From contig DAIEHY010000007.1 of NCBI GenBank assembly GCA_027353165.1, forward strand, positions 1 through 36,015: 36,015 nucleotides of DNA, in the 5' to 3' direction. Below the pieces are notes generated by a model, which saw only the letters and a list, made by a program, of their open reading frames with translations, was not told the origin of the DNA and searched no databases. Origin of the DNA: Desulfosporosinus sp. (GTDB lineage Bacteria; Bacillota; Desulfitobacteriia; Desulfitobacteriales; Desulfitobacteriaceae). The translations under genes were made by a program, and so were the position numbers. Position 1 is the first letter of the stretch. Each line of letters begins with the position of its first letter. Shown here piece after piece: positions 22,178 through 31,117 of this stretch.

Positions 22178-23941
22178 CTAATGTTTCTTTGGTTTACCAT
22201 TTTTGCGGACGAAACTTGTCACTTGCGCAATCAATAACGGGTCCTTAATTGCAAAGTCAGCCTTTCCTTGTGCAAGCGGACCGGGCCCACGCGAAACAAC
22301 AATCGTAACCTCAGTCCCTTGCTGAACTGCTTCTCCGGGATTAGGGTTGGTATTCATGACGACATCGATTGGAGAAGTCGTAGAGTCCTCGGTTTCAATT
22401 TTAAAGACTAGCTTATGCTGATCGAGTATCACTTTTGCTTCAGCCGATGTTTTTCCGATCACATTGGGCATATTTATGGGAAGTGATTGTGGTCCGGCAC
22501 TCAAGGTTAAATGAATCTCCCCGTTTTTAGGCCATGAAGCATAGGGAGCAGGATCTTGTCGAACTACAGCATCCTTTGGAACATTCACATCGGGAACGGT
22601 TTCAAAGGTTGGTTTTCCCGTAAAGCCTGCATTCTGGATAAGATACAAAGCATTTTCTTTTGTCATCTGACCAGTCGTAACATCTGGGAATTTCCCCAGA
22701 TCAGGACCCTTGCTGACGACTATTTTAACGGTTCGTCCCACTCTAACTGATAATCCAGCCTTCGGATCCTGTTCAATAATGCGATCTTTTTCAACTTTAT
22801 CACTAAACTCGAAGGTGGTGGACTCTGCACTTAGACTTAGTTTAGCACCTTTTACAAAATCCTCTGCCACTGGCACCGTTTTCAAAACTAAATCTGGAAC
22901 CAGCGTCGATTCTACCGCAAGATAATTCTTTAGCAAAATCCCACCGCCAAGGAGGGAGAAGAGAAGCACAAAGCCTCCAACAAGCCAAAGTATACGTTTT
23001 TTCTTTTCGGGCTTAGTTGGCGTTGAACTTTTTACCCCTACGGGTGCCAGAACTTGACTCATCCCTTTATGAGTCTGAGTGGCTTCGGGATCATCCGTTT
23101 GAAAAACTTCCATTCGCGAAATGGGTCGACCGGCCTGGATATGGTCCAGGTCTTCAAGAAGATCTTTGGCCGCCAAATAGCGTTGTTCAGGTGACTTAGA
23201 GATTGCCCGCATGATCACAGCTTCAAATTCCTTATCAATCCGAGGGTTAAGTTTGCTGGGCGGAACAGGTAGTTGTTGTAAGTGTTTAAGAGCAATGGCA
23301 ATGGGGGTTTCTCCATCATAGGGCACTTTCCCTGTCAGTAATTCGTAAAGCACAATTCCTAAAGAGTAAATGTCCGATTGCTCATTACTTTGAATTCCTT
23401 TTGCCTGTTCCGGAGATAAGTAATGAACTGAACCAACAATATCTCCCGTATGGGTGACTGTCGCCGAAGAGACTGCCCGCGCAATACCGAAGTCCGTGAC
23501 CTTAGCATGTCCGTCCGTCGTCACTAATATGTTATGTGGTTTGATATCCCTATGAATAATATGGTGTTCATGAGCATTTTGGATAGCCCCAGTAATTTGC
23601 CGTGCCAGATTAATAGCCTGATCTGTGGACAGTGGAGCATACTCTCGAATGATTTCTTTTAGGTTACGACCTTCCACGTATTCCATGACAATATATTCTG
23701 TATCTCCATCTTTGCCAACATCATAAATTGAGACAATGTTCGGATGGGACAAACTTGCAGCAGATTGGGCTTCCCTACGAAAACGACGGATAAAGTCCTC
23801 ATCTGTGACAAACTGCTCTCGGAGCACCTTGATTGTTACGACACGGTTAAGTAAAACATCCTTGGCCTTATAAACGATAGCCATACCCCCAGCACCAATT
23901 CGCTCAAGGACTTCATATCGTCCCCCGAAAATTTTACTCAC
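22178..23941 (-). CDS. prkC: PASTA-domain serine/threonine protein kinase
   Basis: A 587-residue membrane kinase of the PrkC/PknB type. The cytoplasmic kinase domain (about 1-270) has IGAGGMAIVYKA, the catalytic HRDIKPHNIL, DFGIARA and the GSVHYLSPEQA activation-loop end. One membrane helix follows at about 315-340 (ILWLVGGFVLLFSLLGGGILL), then three extracellular PASTA domains that bind peptidoglycan fragments. In spore formers PrkC also triggers germination in response to muropeptides. The start is GTG after AGGTGA. Its partner phosphatase (stp) and FHA readers are encoded upstream in the same cluster. Confidence 0.96.
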   Translation of the reverse strand: MSKIFGGRYEVLERIGAGGMAIVYKAKDVLLNRVVTIKVLREQFVTDEDFIRRFRREAQSAASLSHPNIVSIYDVGKDGDTEYIVMEYVEGRNLKEIIREYAPLSTDQAINLARQITGAIQNAHEHHIIHRDIKPHNILVTTDGHAKVTDFGIARAVSSATVTHTGDIVGSVHYLSPEQAKGIQSNEQSDIYSLGIVLYELLTGKVPYDGETPIAIALKHLQQLPVPPSKLNPRIDKEFEAVIMRAISKSPEQRYLAAKDLLEDLDHIQAGRPISRMEVFQTDDPEATQTHKGMSQVLAPVGVKSSTPTKPEKKKRILWLVGGFVLLFSLLGGGILLKNYLAVESTLVPDLVLKTVPVAEDFVKGAKLSLSAESTTFEFSDKVEKDRIIEQDPKAGLSVRVGRTVKIVVSKGPDLGKFPDVTTGQMTKENALYLIQNAGFTGKPTFETVPDVNVPKDAVVRQDPAPYASWPKNGEIHLTLSAGPQSLPINMPNVIGKTSAEAKVILDQHKLVFKIETEDSTTSPIDVVMNTNPNPGEAVQQGTEVTIVVSRGPGPLAQGKADFAIKDPLLIAQVTSFVRKNGKPKKH

Positions 23942-23951
23942 TATCTGTCAC

Positions 23952-25355
23952 CTACTTTCTGATTAGTGCTTCTTGAATGATTTGTCGTGCAATCGGAGCA
24001 GCTGTCCCTCCGCCAGTTCCACCATTCTCCACCATAACGGCGATCGCAATCCGCGGTTTCTCCGCGGGGGCAAAGGCGATATACCAAGCATGTGTCGGGA
24101 CATCTCCACCAGGTTCAGCTGAACCCGTCTTGCCTGCGACCTGAACATTAGATAACGCCCCCGGTGCGGCCGTGCCATCTGTCACGGCAGTTACCATCGC
24201 GCTTGTGATTTGTTCCGCTTCCGTCTTGGAAAGAGCGGTCAACCAAGGCTTAGGTTTTTGTTCAAATATCACGTTTTGAGAAGGATCAAGGACTCGATCG
24301 ACAAGATGAGGGGCCATAATGACTCCCTGGTTAGCGATACCCGCAGTGATCAAGGCCATATGAAAGGGAGTAACAAGAATTTCTCCTTGTCCGAAGGTAC
24401 TTGCTGCCAATAGATTTGTATTTAACGTCGTGGGAATTTTCGCTGCTTTGGTAACTGAACTAGTTGGAACATTGAGTTCAAAAGGAATCGGTTGCCCAAA
24501 CCCAAAACCCTTGACAGCGGATAAAAACCTTTCACTCCCTGCCTGAACTCCAAAGGTTGCAAAGTACGTGTTGCAGGAATCCGCTAACGCCATATTATAA
24601 TTAACCCAGCCATGGGCCTTATCGTTTTGTTCTCGAATCACTTGTCCGTTAATAATTGTAGAGCCTCGGCACTCATATAGATCCGTGGTATTAACTCCAC
24701 TACGTAAGACAGCCGCAGAGGTAACCACCTTCATGGTTGATCCCGGGGGATAGAGAGAAGCATAACGTTGTTCCAGTGGCCTTTCTATTTCACGGTTAAC
24801 AATTTCATTCCAGTTTTTGTCTAGGTTAGTGGGATCAAAACTGGGTTGGCTAACTAAAGCCAAGACCTCCCCTGTTCTTGGATCGATTGCCACTACAGCT
24901 CCCATTTTTCCCTTGAGTGCATTAAAGGCGAGCTTCTGTAAACGAGAATCTAGGGTAAGTACCACATCATCCCCTGTGCGGGGAAGTGCAAAAAGCTGTT
25001 GAACTGTTTGGCTAGGATTGGCCTTCTTGAGCCCTAGCAGCCAATCTGCTAAACTTCCCTCAAGACCGGATGCTCCCAATTTCACCGTTGAATAACCAAG
25101 TGCAGGTTCGTACATTTCCCCATTTGAATAAACTCGAACCTTTTTCCCGTTTAATAGCTGAGTTTTTGCAATCACTTCGCCGTTGCGATCAAAAATTCCT
25201 CCCCTAGTCACACGATTTTCCATGAGGATCATACGGCGATTAGCAGGATTATTTAATAACGTGTCTGCTTTAACAACTTGCCAATAGACCAAGCCAAGAC
25301 TTAGGACAAAAAAGCTAAAGGCCATGCCCAATGCTACTTGACGTATCCCTCGCAT
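23952..25355 (-). CDS. pbpA: Class B penicillin-binding protein (transpeptidase, PbpA/FtsI-like)
   Basis: A 467-residue membrane-anchored transpeptidase. It has an N-terminal membrane helix (ALGMAFSFFVLSLGLVYW), the short pedestal beginning RVTRGGIFDRNG, and the three penicillin-binding motifs: SxxK in YPPGSTMKVV, SxN in DSCNTYFA and KTG in VAGKTGSAE. It is shorter than PBP2/PBP3 and matches in size and context the PbpA encoded next to RodA in actinobacterial pknB operons. The ATG overlaps the rodA stop by one base. It cross-links peptidoglycan, presumably with the neighbouring SEDS protein. Confidence 0.92.
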   Translation of the reverse strand: MRGIRQVALGMAFSFFVLSLGLVYWQVVKADTLLNNPANRRMILMENRVTRGGIFDRNGEVIAKTQLLNGKKVRVYSNGEMYEPALGYSTVKLGASGLEGSLADWLLGLKKANPSQTVQQLFALPRTGDDVVLTLDSRLQKLAFNALKGKMGAVVAIDPRTGEVLALVSQPSFDPTNLDKNWNEIVNREIERPLEQRYASLYPPGSTMKVVTSAAVLRSGVNTTDLYECRGSTIINGQVIREQNDKAHGWVNYNMALADSCNTYFATFGVQAGSERFLSAVKGFGFGQPIPFELNVPTSSVTKAAKIPTTLNTNLLAASTFGQGEILVTPFHMALITAGIANQGVIMAPHLVDRVLDPSQNVIFEQKPKPWLTALSKTEAEQITSAMVTAVTDGTAAPGALSNVQVAGKTGSAEPGGDVPTHAWYIAFAPAEKPRIAIAVMVENGGTGGGTAAPIARQIIQEALIRK

Positions 25356-26638
25356 TATGTTGCATACTCCCTTCCCTTATTCTTCGTGCTGTGGGAACTT
25401 ACTGCGGTAGCATTAGATATGTTGAGTAGCACCCCAAGCAAGATAAAATGAACCATCAGGGAGCTTCCGCCATAACTTACCCACGGAAGAGGCAATCCTG
25501 TCAAAGGAAGCAGTTTTGTAACCCCAGCCAGAATAATTAGGGTCTCAGTTCCAAGTAAAATTCCTATCCCTGCGGCCAGGATTTGTCCAAAGCGATCTTT
25601 GGCCTTTAAACTCACTGCAAAAGCTCTCATTACAACAATCAAAAAGAGCATAAGCACAGCCATCGCCCCAGCAAATCCCAGCTCTTCTGCAATCACTGAA
25701 AAAATAAAATCACTAATTGCCACGGGTACGGTCGATGCACCAATACCATTACCTAACCCCGTACCGAGAATATTTCCGCCTCCAATGGCAAACAGAGATT
25801 GAGCAATTTGATACCCCATTCCCGTGGGATCTTGCCAAGGATCCATCCAGACTGCAACTCTCACACGAACATGTCGAAAAAGCAGATAGCCTAAAGTGCC
25901 GGTTAAGAAAAAAATTGGCAGAGATATTCCTAAATAAAGAGCTCGCTCTGTCACAACATAAAGCATGAGTACAAAAAGCAGGTAAAACACTAAAGCTGTC
26001 CCTAGACTTTTTTGAGCGGCTAAAATTCCAAGGACGAAAGCCACCATGATTATGAACGGACCTAAAGTCCGCCAATCAGGCAAAGAGAATCTTCCCACCT
26101 GCACGGTTCCTATGCGCAACAATTCTTCATTCTCTTCCAAGTACGTAGCCATGAATAATAGTAACGTCAGTTTGACAAATTCCTCCGGTTGAAACCCAAA
26201 TCCTAAAAGCTTCAGGGAGCTCGTTGCTCCACCTTCCTCTGATCCCACCAGAAGAGTCACCAGCAGTAGAGTAACCGCTAATAGCCCCCAGATATATCGA
26301 AATCTTCCAAAGGATCGATAATCTCGAATGGTCCAAAGAACAACGTAAAACATCAACATTCCAAGATTAGCCCACCAAAATTGGTGTAAGGCAACCCCAG
26401 GGTTGATTCGTACAACAAATACAAGTCCAAGGGCCATGATAGCTTGGACGACAGGTAAGATAAAGGGATCTCCTTGATAATGGAAGATTTGTTCCATTAG
26501 GCTTCCCACCAAGACAATAACCGTAAAGATCAGCGCTTGCCAAAACAGTGGACCCATTGCGCCGTCCCACTTCAACAAACTAAGTCCTAGCCACATCATT
26601 CCTAAAATTAAAACTCGTGAAGTTAAACGAAGAATCAT
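25355..26638 (-). CDS. SEDS peptidoglycan polymerase (FtsW/RodA/SpoVE family)
   Basis: A 427-residue protein with about ten to twelve membrane helices. The SEDS signatures are present: the YLFFRHVRVRVAVWMDPWQDP-type loop, GIGASTVPVAISDFIFSVIAEELG, and LPLTGLPLPWVSYGGSS near the C-terminus. SEDS proteins polymerise glycan strands from lipid II with a class B PBP, here the pbpA product. I start it at the ATG of MILRLTSRVL (26638), after GGAGTAAGCCG and two bases past the stp stop codon; the tracked start would overlap stp by 131 bases. Context argues for a RodA-like role, but FtsW or SpoVE cannot be excluded. Confidence 0.93.
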   Translation of the reverse strand: MILRLTSRVLILGMMWLGLSLLKWDGAMGPLFWQALIFTVIVLVGSLMEQIFHYQGDPFILPVVQAIMALGLVFVVRINPGVALHQFWWANLGMLMFYVVLWTIRDYRSFGRFRYIWGLLAVTLLLVTLLVGSEEGGATSSLKLLGFGFQPEEFVKLTLLLFMATYLEENEELLRIGTVQVGRFSLPDWRTLGPFIIMVAFVLGILAAQKSLGTALVFYLLFVLMLYVVTERALYLGISLPIFFLTGTLGYLLFRHVRVRVAVWMDPWQDPTGMGYQIAQSLFAIGGGNILGTGLGNGIGASTVPVAISDFIFSVIAEELGFAGAMAVLMLFLIVVMRAFAVSLKAKDRFGQILAAGIGILLGTETLIILAGVTKLLPLTGLPLPWVSYGGSSLMVHFILLGVLLNISNATAVSSHSTKNKGREYAT

Positions 26639-26642
26639 CGGC

Positions 26643-27362
26643 TTACTCCATAATACAGCATAAAGCTGTGAAATTATCAGGGGCACCTCGTTCAAGCGTA
26701 AGCTGTCGTAACCTCTCCAACCGTTCTTCCCAAGACCCTGGTTCAAGAAATTCTTCAGTGAGCTCTTGATCATTGATCATATTCGAGAAACCATCCGTGC
26801 AGAGAAGGAAAACGTCCCCTGTTTGTAAATTCAAACTTTGACAATCCACTTCTACACTCGGGTCTGCTCCTATCGCTCGCATCAGAACATTTCGTTGCGG
26901 GTGTTTGTTAGCTTCTTCAGGAGAGATCTGTCCTAACCTCACAAGCTCACCGACCAGTGAATGGTCAGTTGTTAACAAAGTTAAACCCTCATCTCGCCAC
27001 AGATAAGCTCGACTATCTCCAACGTGAGCAATCGCGGCCTCTGAGTTACGAATCAGCAATACCGTCAGGGTAGTACCCATTCCGGCATTTTCTGGCTCGG
27101 TAGCTGAGGATTCATAAATAACACGATTTGCATGTACAAACGCCTCAGATAGCCCTTTTTCTAAAGCCTGTTCTTCAAGCTCGGCAAGTTGAGGAACAAA
27201 TTTCTCCAATTCCTCTAAAGCTGTTGAGGATGCCACTTCTCCCGCTCTATGCCCTCCCATACCATCGGCGACTGCATAGAGCCCTTCGGTGGATAAAACC
27301 AAAAAAGAATCCTCATTATTTTTACGAATACACCCTTTTTCACTAAAGCTTAGAACTCTCAT
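26643..27362 (-). CDS. stp: PP2C-family serine/threonine phosphatase (Stp/PrpC)
   Basis: A 239-residue metal-dependent phosphatase that reverses PrkC phosphorylation. PP2C motifs are in order: GCIRKNNEDSF, YAVADGMGGHRAGEVAS, GMGTTLTVLLI, HVGDSRAYLW, LTTDHSLV, LLCTDGFSNMI and GAPDNFTALC. The acidic metal ligands are all present. The start is the ATG after GAGGTGG inside the end of the FHA gene (20-base overlap), 12 codons downstream of the tracked start. It is usually coded directly before prkC; here two cell wall genes lie between. Confidence 0.94.
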   Translation of the reverse strand: MRVLSFSEKGCIRKNNEDSFLVLSTEGLYAVADGMGGHRAGEVASSTALEELEKFVPQLAELEEQALEKGLSEAFVHANRVIYESSATEPENAGMGTTLTVLLIRNSEAAIAHVGDSRAYLWRDEGLTLLTTDHSLVGELVRLGQISPEEANKHPQRNVLMRAIGADPSVEVDCQSLNLQTGDVFLLCTDGFSNMINDQELTEEFLEPGSWEERLERLRQLTLERGAPDNFTALCCIME

Positions 27363-27792
27363 TTTGCCACCTCGAGTATTGGAAGGTAATACTTCCAATT
27401 TTCACATAGTCTCCTGCAACCAATTGCACAGGTGAATGAATTTGCTCTCCATTAACCCAGGTTCCATTAGTACTTCCCATATCTTCCAAAATCGTTTGTC
27501 CTTTTTGCAAGCGAAATGCAGCATGATCAATGGAAGCAAAATGATCTGTTAAAACAATATCATTATGCTTTCCCCGTCCCAAACGTAACCCTTTAGCATC
27601 GACTCTAAAGATCCGCCCTCGGGCAAGGGACTCTCCTCCAGTAAGGACTTCTAAACGTCCAGATTCGTTGACAGAGCGTTGAAAAATCCCCTTCAGCTGA
27701 AGATCCGCCAAAAGCGCCGTAAATATTCGAAAGATAAAAAGATAGATAAGGGCGACAAAAACCAGTCGTCCAATGACTAAAACAAATTGCAT
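27343..27792 (-). CDS. FHA domain protein with N-terminal membrane helix (FhaB-like)
   Basis: A 149-residue protein: one membrane helix (FVLVIGRLVFVALIYLFIF) at the N-terminus, a linker, and a C-terminal FHA domain, which binds phosphothreonine peptides. The domain has LRLGRGKHNDIVL and the conserved MGSTNGTWVNG. The usual SRRHA motif is replaced by SIDHA, so the arginine that often contacts phosphate is missing. I start it at the ATG after GGAGGATTGT, 16 codons downstream of the track. Layout and context match FhaB (FipA) of the mycobacterial pknB operon. Confidence 0.87.
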   Translation of the reverse strand: MQFVLVIGRLVFVALIYLFIFRIFTALLADLQLKGIFQRSVNESGRLEVLTGGESLARGRIFRVDAKGLRLGRGKHNDIVLTDHFASIDHAAFRLQKGQTILEDMGSTNGTWVNGEQIHSPVQLVAGDYVKIGSITFQYSRWQNESSKL

Positions 27793-27811
27793 ACAATCCT
27801 CCAAATCAAGC

Positions 27812-28624
27812 TTAGGGGGCTCTTTGTATGACCAATACACTTTGTCCGATTTTGATTCGGTCCCCTGGAGCTGTGGTCTGATGGGTAATTCGCTGTCCGT
27901 TTACAAAGGAACCATTCGTACTTCCCAAATCATCCAGCCACCAACCATTTTCTCCTCCCGATGCGATCTTTAGATGTCGACGTGAAACTTCAGGGTCATG
28001 AAGTACCAAATCACATTGGCCATGACGGCCAATGAAGAATTCCGCCTCCTGAAGCGGGAATTTCTGGCCCGTATCTGGTCCTTCAATGATTTCGAGAAAG
28101 TAAACAGAATTCCTTCCCGATTTACCTTCAGGCTGGAAGTTTGTCTTGACACTTTCTCTGAAAATAGTTGTACTTTCTCGCCAATTCGATGATTTAGGTG
28201 GAACATTTTCACTTTCTTCTCCTAGATCATTGAGTTCTTCTCCCCAGTTGACATCAATCGAATCATCAAAATCCACTTCAATCACCATCTGTCGAGGGTT
28301 TACCGTCTCGTCGGCGTGCAACTCAATAGCAGGTTTAGTGAGAAATGTATACCCGTTTCGCTCCGCCTCGACAAATAAATATTTTGAGAGTTCAATCAGA
28401 AATGCATCCCCGAAACTTGCTATAGGTCCCCAATCACTAGAATGGAGATAGACCCGATAGATATTCGGAACATAAACCTGTGAAATACTAACTTGCTTGT
28501 TCTTCAGCATCGCCTTTACTAGTTCTTTGGCAATTTCCACAGGTTGAAGCCGGGTCGCACCCTTTTTAAACGCTTCAGTAAAAAGAAATTCGGCCATCCC
28601 CTCAAATCGAGTCAACAGGCTCAT
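27812..28624 (-). CDS. FhaA-like protein (DUF3662 plus FHA domain)
   Basis: A 270-residue protein without membrane helix. The N-terminal DUF3662 (FhaA_N) domain begins SLLTRFEGMAEFLFTEAF; a Ser/Glu-rich linker follows, and the C-terminal FHA domain holds FIGRHGQCDLVL, VSRRHLKI and LGSTNGSFVNG, a complete phosphothreonine-binding set. In mycobacteria FhaA binds PknB targets such as the MviN pseudokinase domain and tunes peptidoglycan synthesis. The start is the ATG after GGGAGGGG, two bases beyond rlmN, not the tracked one 12 codons earlier. Confidence 0.9.
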   Translation of the reverse strand: MSLLTRFEGMAEFLFTEAFKKGATRLQPVEIAKELVKAMLKNKQVSISQVYVPNIYRVYLHSSDWGPIASFGDAFLIELSKYLFVEAERNGYTFLTKPAIELHADETVNPRQMVIEVDFDDSIDVNWGEELNDLGEESENVPPKSSNWRESTTIFRESVKTNFQPEGKSGRNSVYFLEIIEGPDTGQKFPLQEAEFFIGRHGQCDLVLHDPEVSRRHLKIASGGENGWWLDDLGSTNGSFVNGQRITHQTTAPGDRIKIGQSVLVIQRAP

Positions 28625-28626
28625 AT

Positions 28627-29682
28627 TCACCCCTCCCACTGTCGACGAAGTTGTCCACAAGCTGCATTGATGTCTGTCCCCCGTTCCTCACGTGACGACA
28701 CAGAAATTCCGGCATTTTCTAACACCTGGGCAAACCTCTTTATCTTCTCCTGATCAGGACGTTTCATTCCGGTACCTTCTACAGGATTTATAGGAATCAA
28801 ATTAACGTGTCCTAATTGTCCCTTAAGCAATCTGGCCAAGGCCTCTGCTTCCTCTCTCCTCGTATTTTCAGCAGTCAAGGCAACCTCAAAGGTAATCCGA
28901 CGATGCGTGATTCGTGAGTACTCATGACAGGTTTCCATCAGGAGGGCCAGTGGATAACGACGATTCATCGGAACTAACTGATTTCTTATCTCGTCCTTAG
29001 CGGCGTGAAGAGATACCGCTAAACCCACTTGAGGATTATCCTTAGCTAATTGAAGGATTCGAGGCACAACCCCACACGTCGAAATCGTCATACGCCGCAT
29101 ACCAATTGCCTGTCCTTGTTCATGATTTAAAAGTTCAATTGCTTTAAGAACCGAATCATAATTAAGTAAAGGTTCCCCCATCCCCATAAAGACTATGTTG
29201 GTTACCTGGAAATCCGGATCTTCTTGCCGAATCAAATGGGTGATATCCAAAACTTGCCCCACGATTTCAGCGGGACTTAAGTTTCTTCGGAAGCCTTCAA
29301 TTCCAGTTGCACAGAATGCGCAACCTACCGCACATCCCACTTGCGTCGAGACACAAACCGTATGGCGGTCCCGAGATTGGGTTCGAGAATAATCCATGAG
29401 AACACACTCGATCATCTCCCCATCTTCAAGACGGAACAAATACTTACGCGTGCCATCCGTAGAACGCTGTTCTTGGACCTGTTCTAAACAATATAAATGT
29501 AATCGACTGCTTAACGTTTGCAAGTCATCCTTACTAATGTTTTTTATCTCGTCCCAAGAAAGCACTGCTTTTTGCTGCACCCACTGAAACAACTGGAGCC
29601 CCCGAAATTGTTTCAAACCCAACTCTCGACAAATCTCTATCAGTTCATTATCTAAACAACCTCGCAATTCGATAATTCCCAT
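28627..29682 (-). CDS. rlmN: Dual-specificity rRNA/tRNA (adenine-C2) methyltransferase RlmN
   Basis: RlmN is a radical SAM enzyme that methylates C2 of A2503 in 23S rRNA and A37 in some tRNAs. The 351-residue protein has the cluster-binding CxxxCxxC in QVGCAVGCAFCATG, the GMGEPLLNYD motif, ISTCGVVPRI, and near the C-terminus the reactive cysteine in INAACGQLR. The ATG at 29682 has only a distant GGGTG upstream, so initiation looks weak. rsmB-rlmN-stp-prkC is also the order in Bacillus; here four more genes stand between. Confidence 0.95.
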   Translation of the reverse strand: MGIIELRGCLDNELIEICRELGLKQFRGLQLFQWVQQKAVLSWDEIKNISKDDLQTLSSRLHLYCLEQVQEQRSTDGTRKYLFRLEDGEMIECVLMDYSRTQSRDRHTVCVSTQVGCAVGCAFCATGIEGFRRNLSPAEIVGQVLDITHLIRQEDPDFQVTNIVFMGMGEPLLNYDSVLKAIELLNHEQGQAIGMRRMTISTCGVVPRILQLAKDNPQVGLAVSLHAAKDEIRNQLVPMNRRYPLALLMETCHEYSRITHRRITFEVALTAENTRREEAEALARLLKGQLGHVNLIPINPVEGTGMKRPDQEKIKRFAQVLENAGISVSSREERGTDINAACGQLRRQWEG

Positions 29683-29730
29683 AATATATATTATTCACCC
29701 AATTCGTTCCAATTAAACTTCTTTGTCAAG

Positions 29731-29750
29731 AAAACTTGGCTAGTGCCAAG
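29731..29750 (-). terminator. Possible weak terminator between rsmB and rlmN
   Basis: The minus-strand stem CTTGGC pairs with GCCAAG around a four-base loop, followed by TTTTCTT. The stem is only 6 bp, so partial readthrough from rsmB into rlmN is likely. TTGACA follows directly, but no -10 at the right distance was found. Confidence 0.55.
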
Positions 29751-29761
29751 CACTATCCTTT

Positions 29762-31117
29762 TTAACTAGTACGATGGAATTTTGCTAAGAAAAACCCATC
29801 CATTTTATGACGATTCGGTAAAAGTTGGAGCATTCCTTTATTTGCTTGTTGAATATCTCTCGTATTCTCCAGAGTAAAGGGCAAGGACTCTATCAAGCTG
29901 ACCGGTTCAAACTCCGGATGTTCGACGCGAAACCTCTTGACTAGCTCAAAATTCTCTTCTGGCTCCGTGGTACAGGTTGAGTAAACCAAATCCCCTTCGA
30001 CATCGACACAAGACGCTGCCCGTTCCAAGATGGCTAATTGAAGGGATGGAAACTCCTTCAGATCTTTTTCCTCCCTCTGCCAACGCAGGTCTGCCCTGCG
30101 ACGCAGAACGCCCAAACCCGAGCAAGGAACGTCCACCAAAACGCGCTGTTGAGAACCGAGTCTTACCCCGGGCAAATCCCGTGCATCCCCTAACTGAGGT
30201 TGGATGATTGTAATTCCCAACCTTTGCGTTAATTGCTGAATGAGTTCCAGTTTGTGCGCATGAATATCAAAGGCCAGAATTTCCCCCTGATTTTGCATTA
30301 GCTGAGCTATATGAGTCGCCTTCCCACCAGGAGCACTACAAGCATCCAAGACACGTTGCCCTGGTTTAGGGCTGAGCACGTGTGCAACAAGTTGCGAGCT
30401 CTCATCCTGAACTGTAAATAGCCCCTCCCGGAAACTCTCTAGTCGATCAAGTGCACTAAAATTTTGAATCCTCAAACTTTCTGGGATCCGAGTTCCTAAT
30501 TCGACGGTGATTCCTTCCTGGATCAAACGATCTCTTAAAGCCTCACGCGAAATCTTCAATGTGTTGGTACGTATCCAAGTATGCGCTGGTTGATTATTGG
30601 CTAAACATAAAGCTTCCGTTTCCTCCAGGCCCCAGCGTTTTAGCCAACGTTGAATTATCCATTCTGGGTGAGAATAACGCACAGAGAGATAGCGAACGGT
30701 TTCGCGCTTGGCATCTGGCCAAGGAAACTCCCAAGCAGAACTCATGACTTTCCGCAGGACGACATTGACTAGCCCTGTATACTTAGGGTTACCTTTTGCT
30801 AATTCCACGCTTTCATTGACTGCAGCGGCTGGAGGAATCTTATCCGCATAAAGCAATTGAAAAGCACCGATCCGCAAAATCGCCCTAATTTCATGTGGAA
30901 GCGCAGACATTGACTTGTTTAGATGTCTGCGCAAAGCATAATCTAACGTAAGTCTATGTTTAAGTGCTCCATTCACCAACAACGTTACAAATTGTCGATC
31001 TCTAGAATCTGGTAGTCTGCCAATATTATTCTGTAACAAGAGATTGGCGTAAGCCCCTTCCACTTCTACACGCGTCAATATCTGTACTGCCATACTTCGA
31101 GCTGTCAGCTTAATCAT
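29762..31117 (-). CDS. rsmB: 16S rRNA (cytosine967-C5)-methyltransferase RsmB
   Basis: RsmB (Sun/Fmu) methylates C967 of 16S rRNA. The 451-residue protein has an N-terminal NusB-like RNA-binding domain (about 1-140) and a C-terminal SAM domain with VLDACSAPGGKATHIAQLM, the motif IV cysteine in DVPCSGLGVLRRR and the catalytic motif VI in YSTCTTEPEEN. The start is the ATG after GGGGGAGAAG, overlapping the end of the Zn-peptidase gene by 8 bases. The fmt-rsmB-rlmN order is standard in Firmicutes. Confidence 0.95.
   Translation of the reverse strand: MIKLTARSMAVQILTRVEVEGAYANLLLQNNIGRLPDSRDRQFVTLLVNGALKHRLTLDYALRRHLNKSMSALPHEIRAILRIGAFQLLYADKIPPAAAVNESVELAKGNPKYTGLVNVVLRKVMSSAWEFPWPDAKRETVRYLSVRYSHPEWIIQRWLKRWGLEETEALCLANNQPAHTWIRTNTLKISREALRDRLIQEGITVELGTRIPESLRIQNFSALDRLESFREGLFTVQDESSQLVAHVLSPKPGQRVLDACSAPGGKATHIAQLMQNQGEILAFDIHAHKLELIQQLTQRLGITIIQPQLGDARDLPGVRLGSQQRVLVDVPCSGLGVLRRRADLRWQREEKDLKEFPSLQLAILERAASCVDVEGDLVYSTCTTEPEENFELVKRFRVEHPEFEPVSLIESLPFTLENTRDIQQANKGMLQLLPNRHKMDGFFLAKFHRTS

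Noticed and set aside
26643-26773. 131-base overlap of the SEDS gene with stp as drawn in the ORF track
   Set aside because: An ATG with a ribosome site just after the stp stop (26638) removes the overlap.
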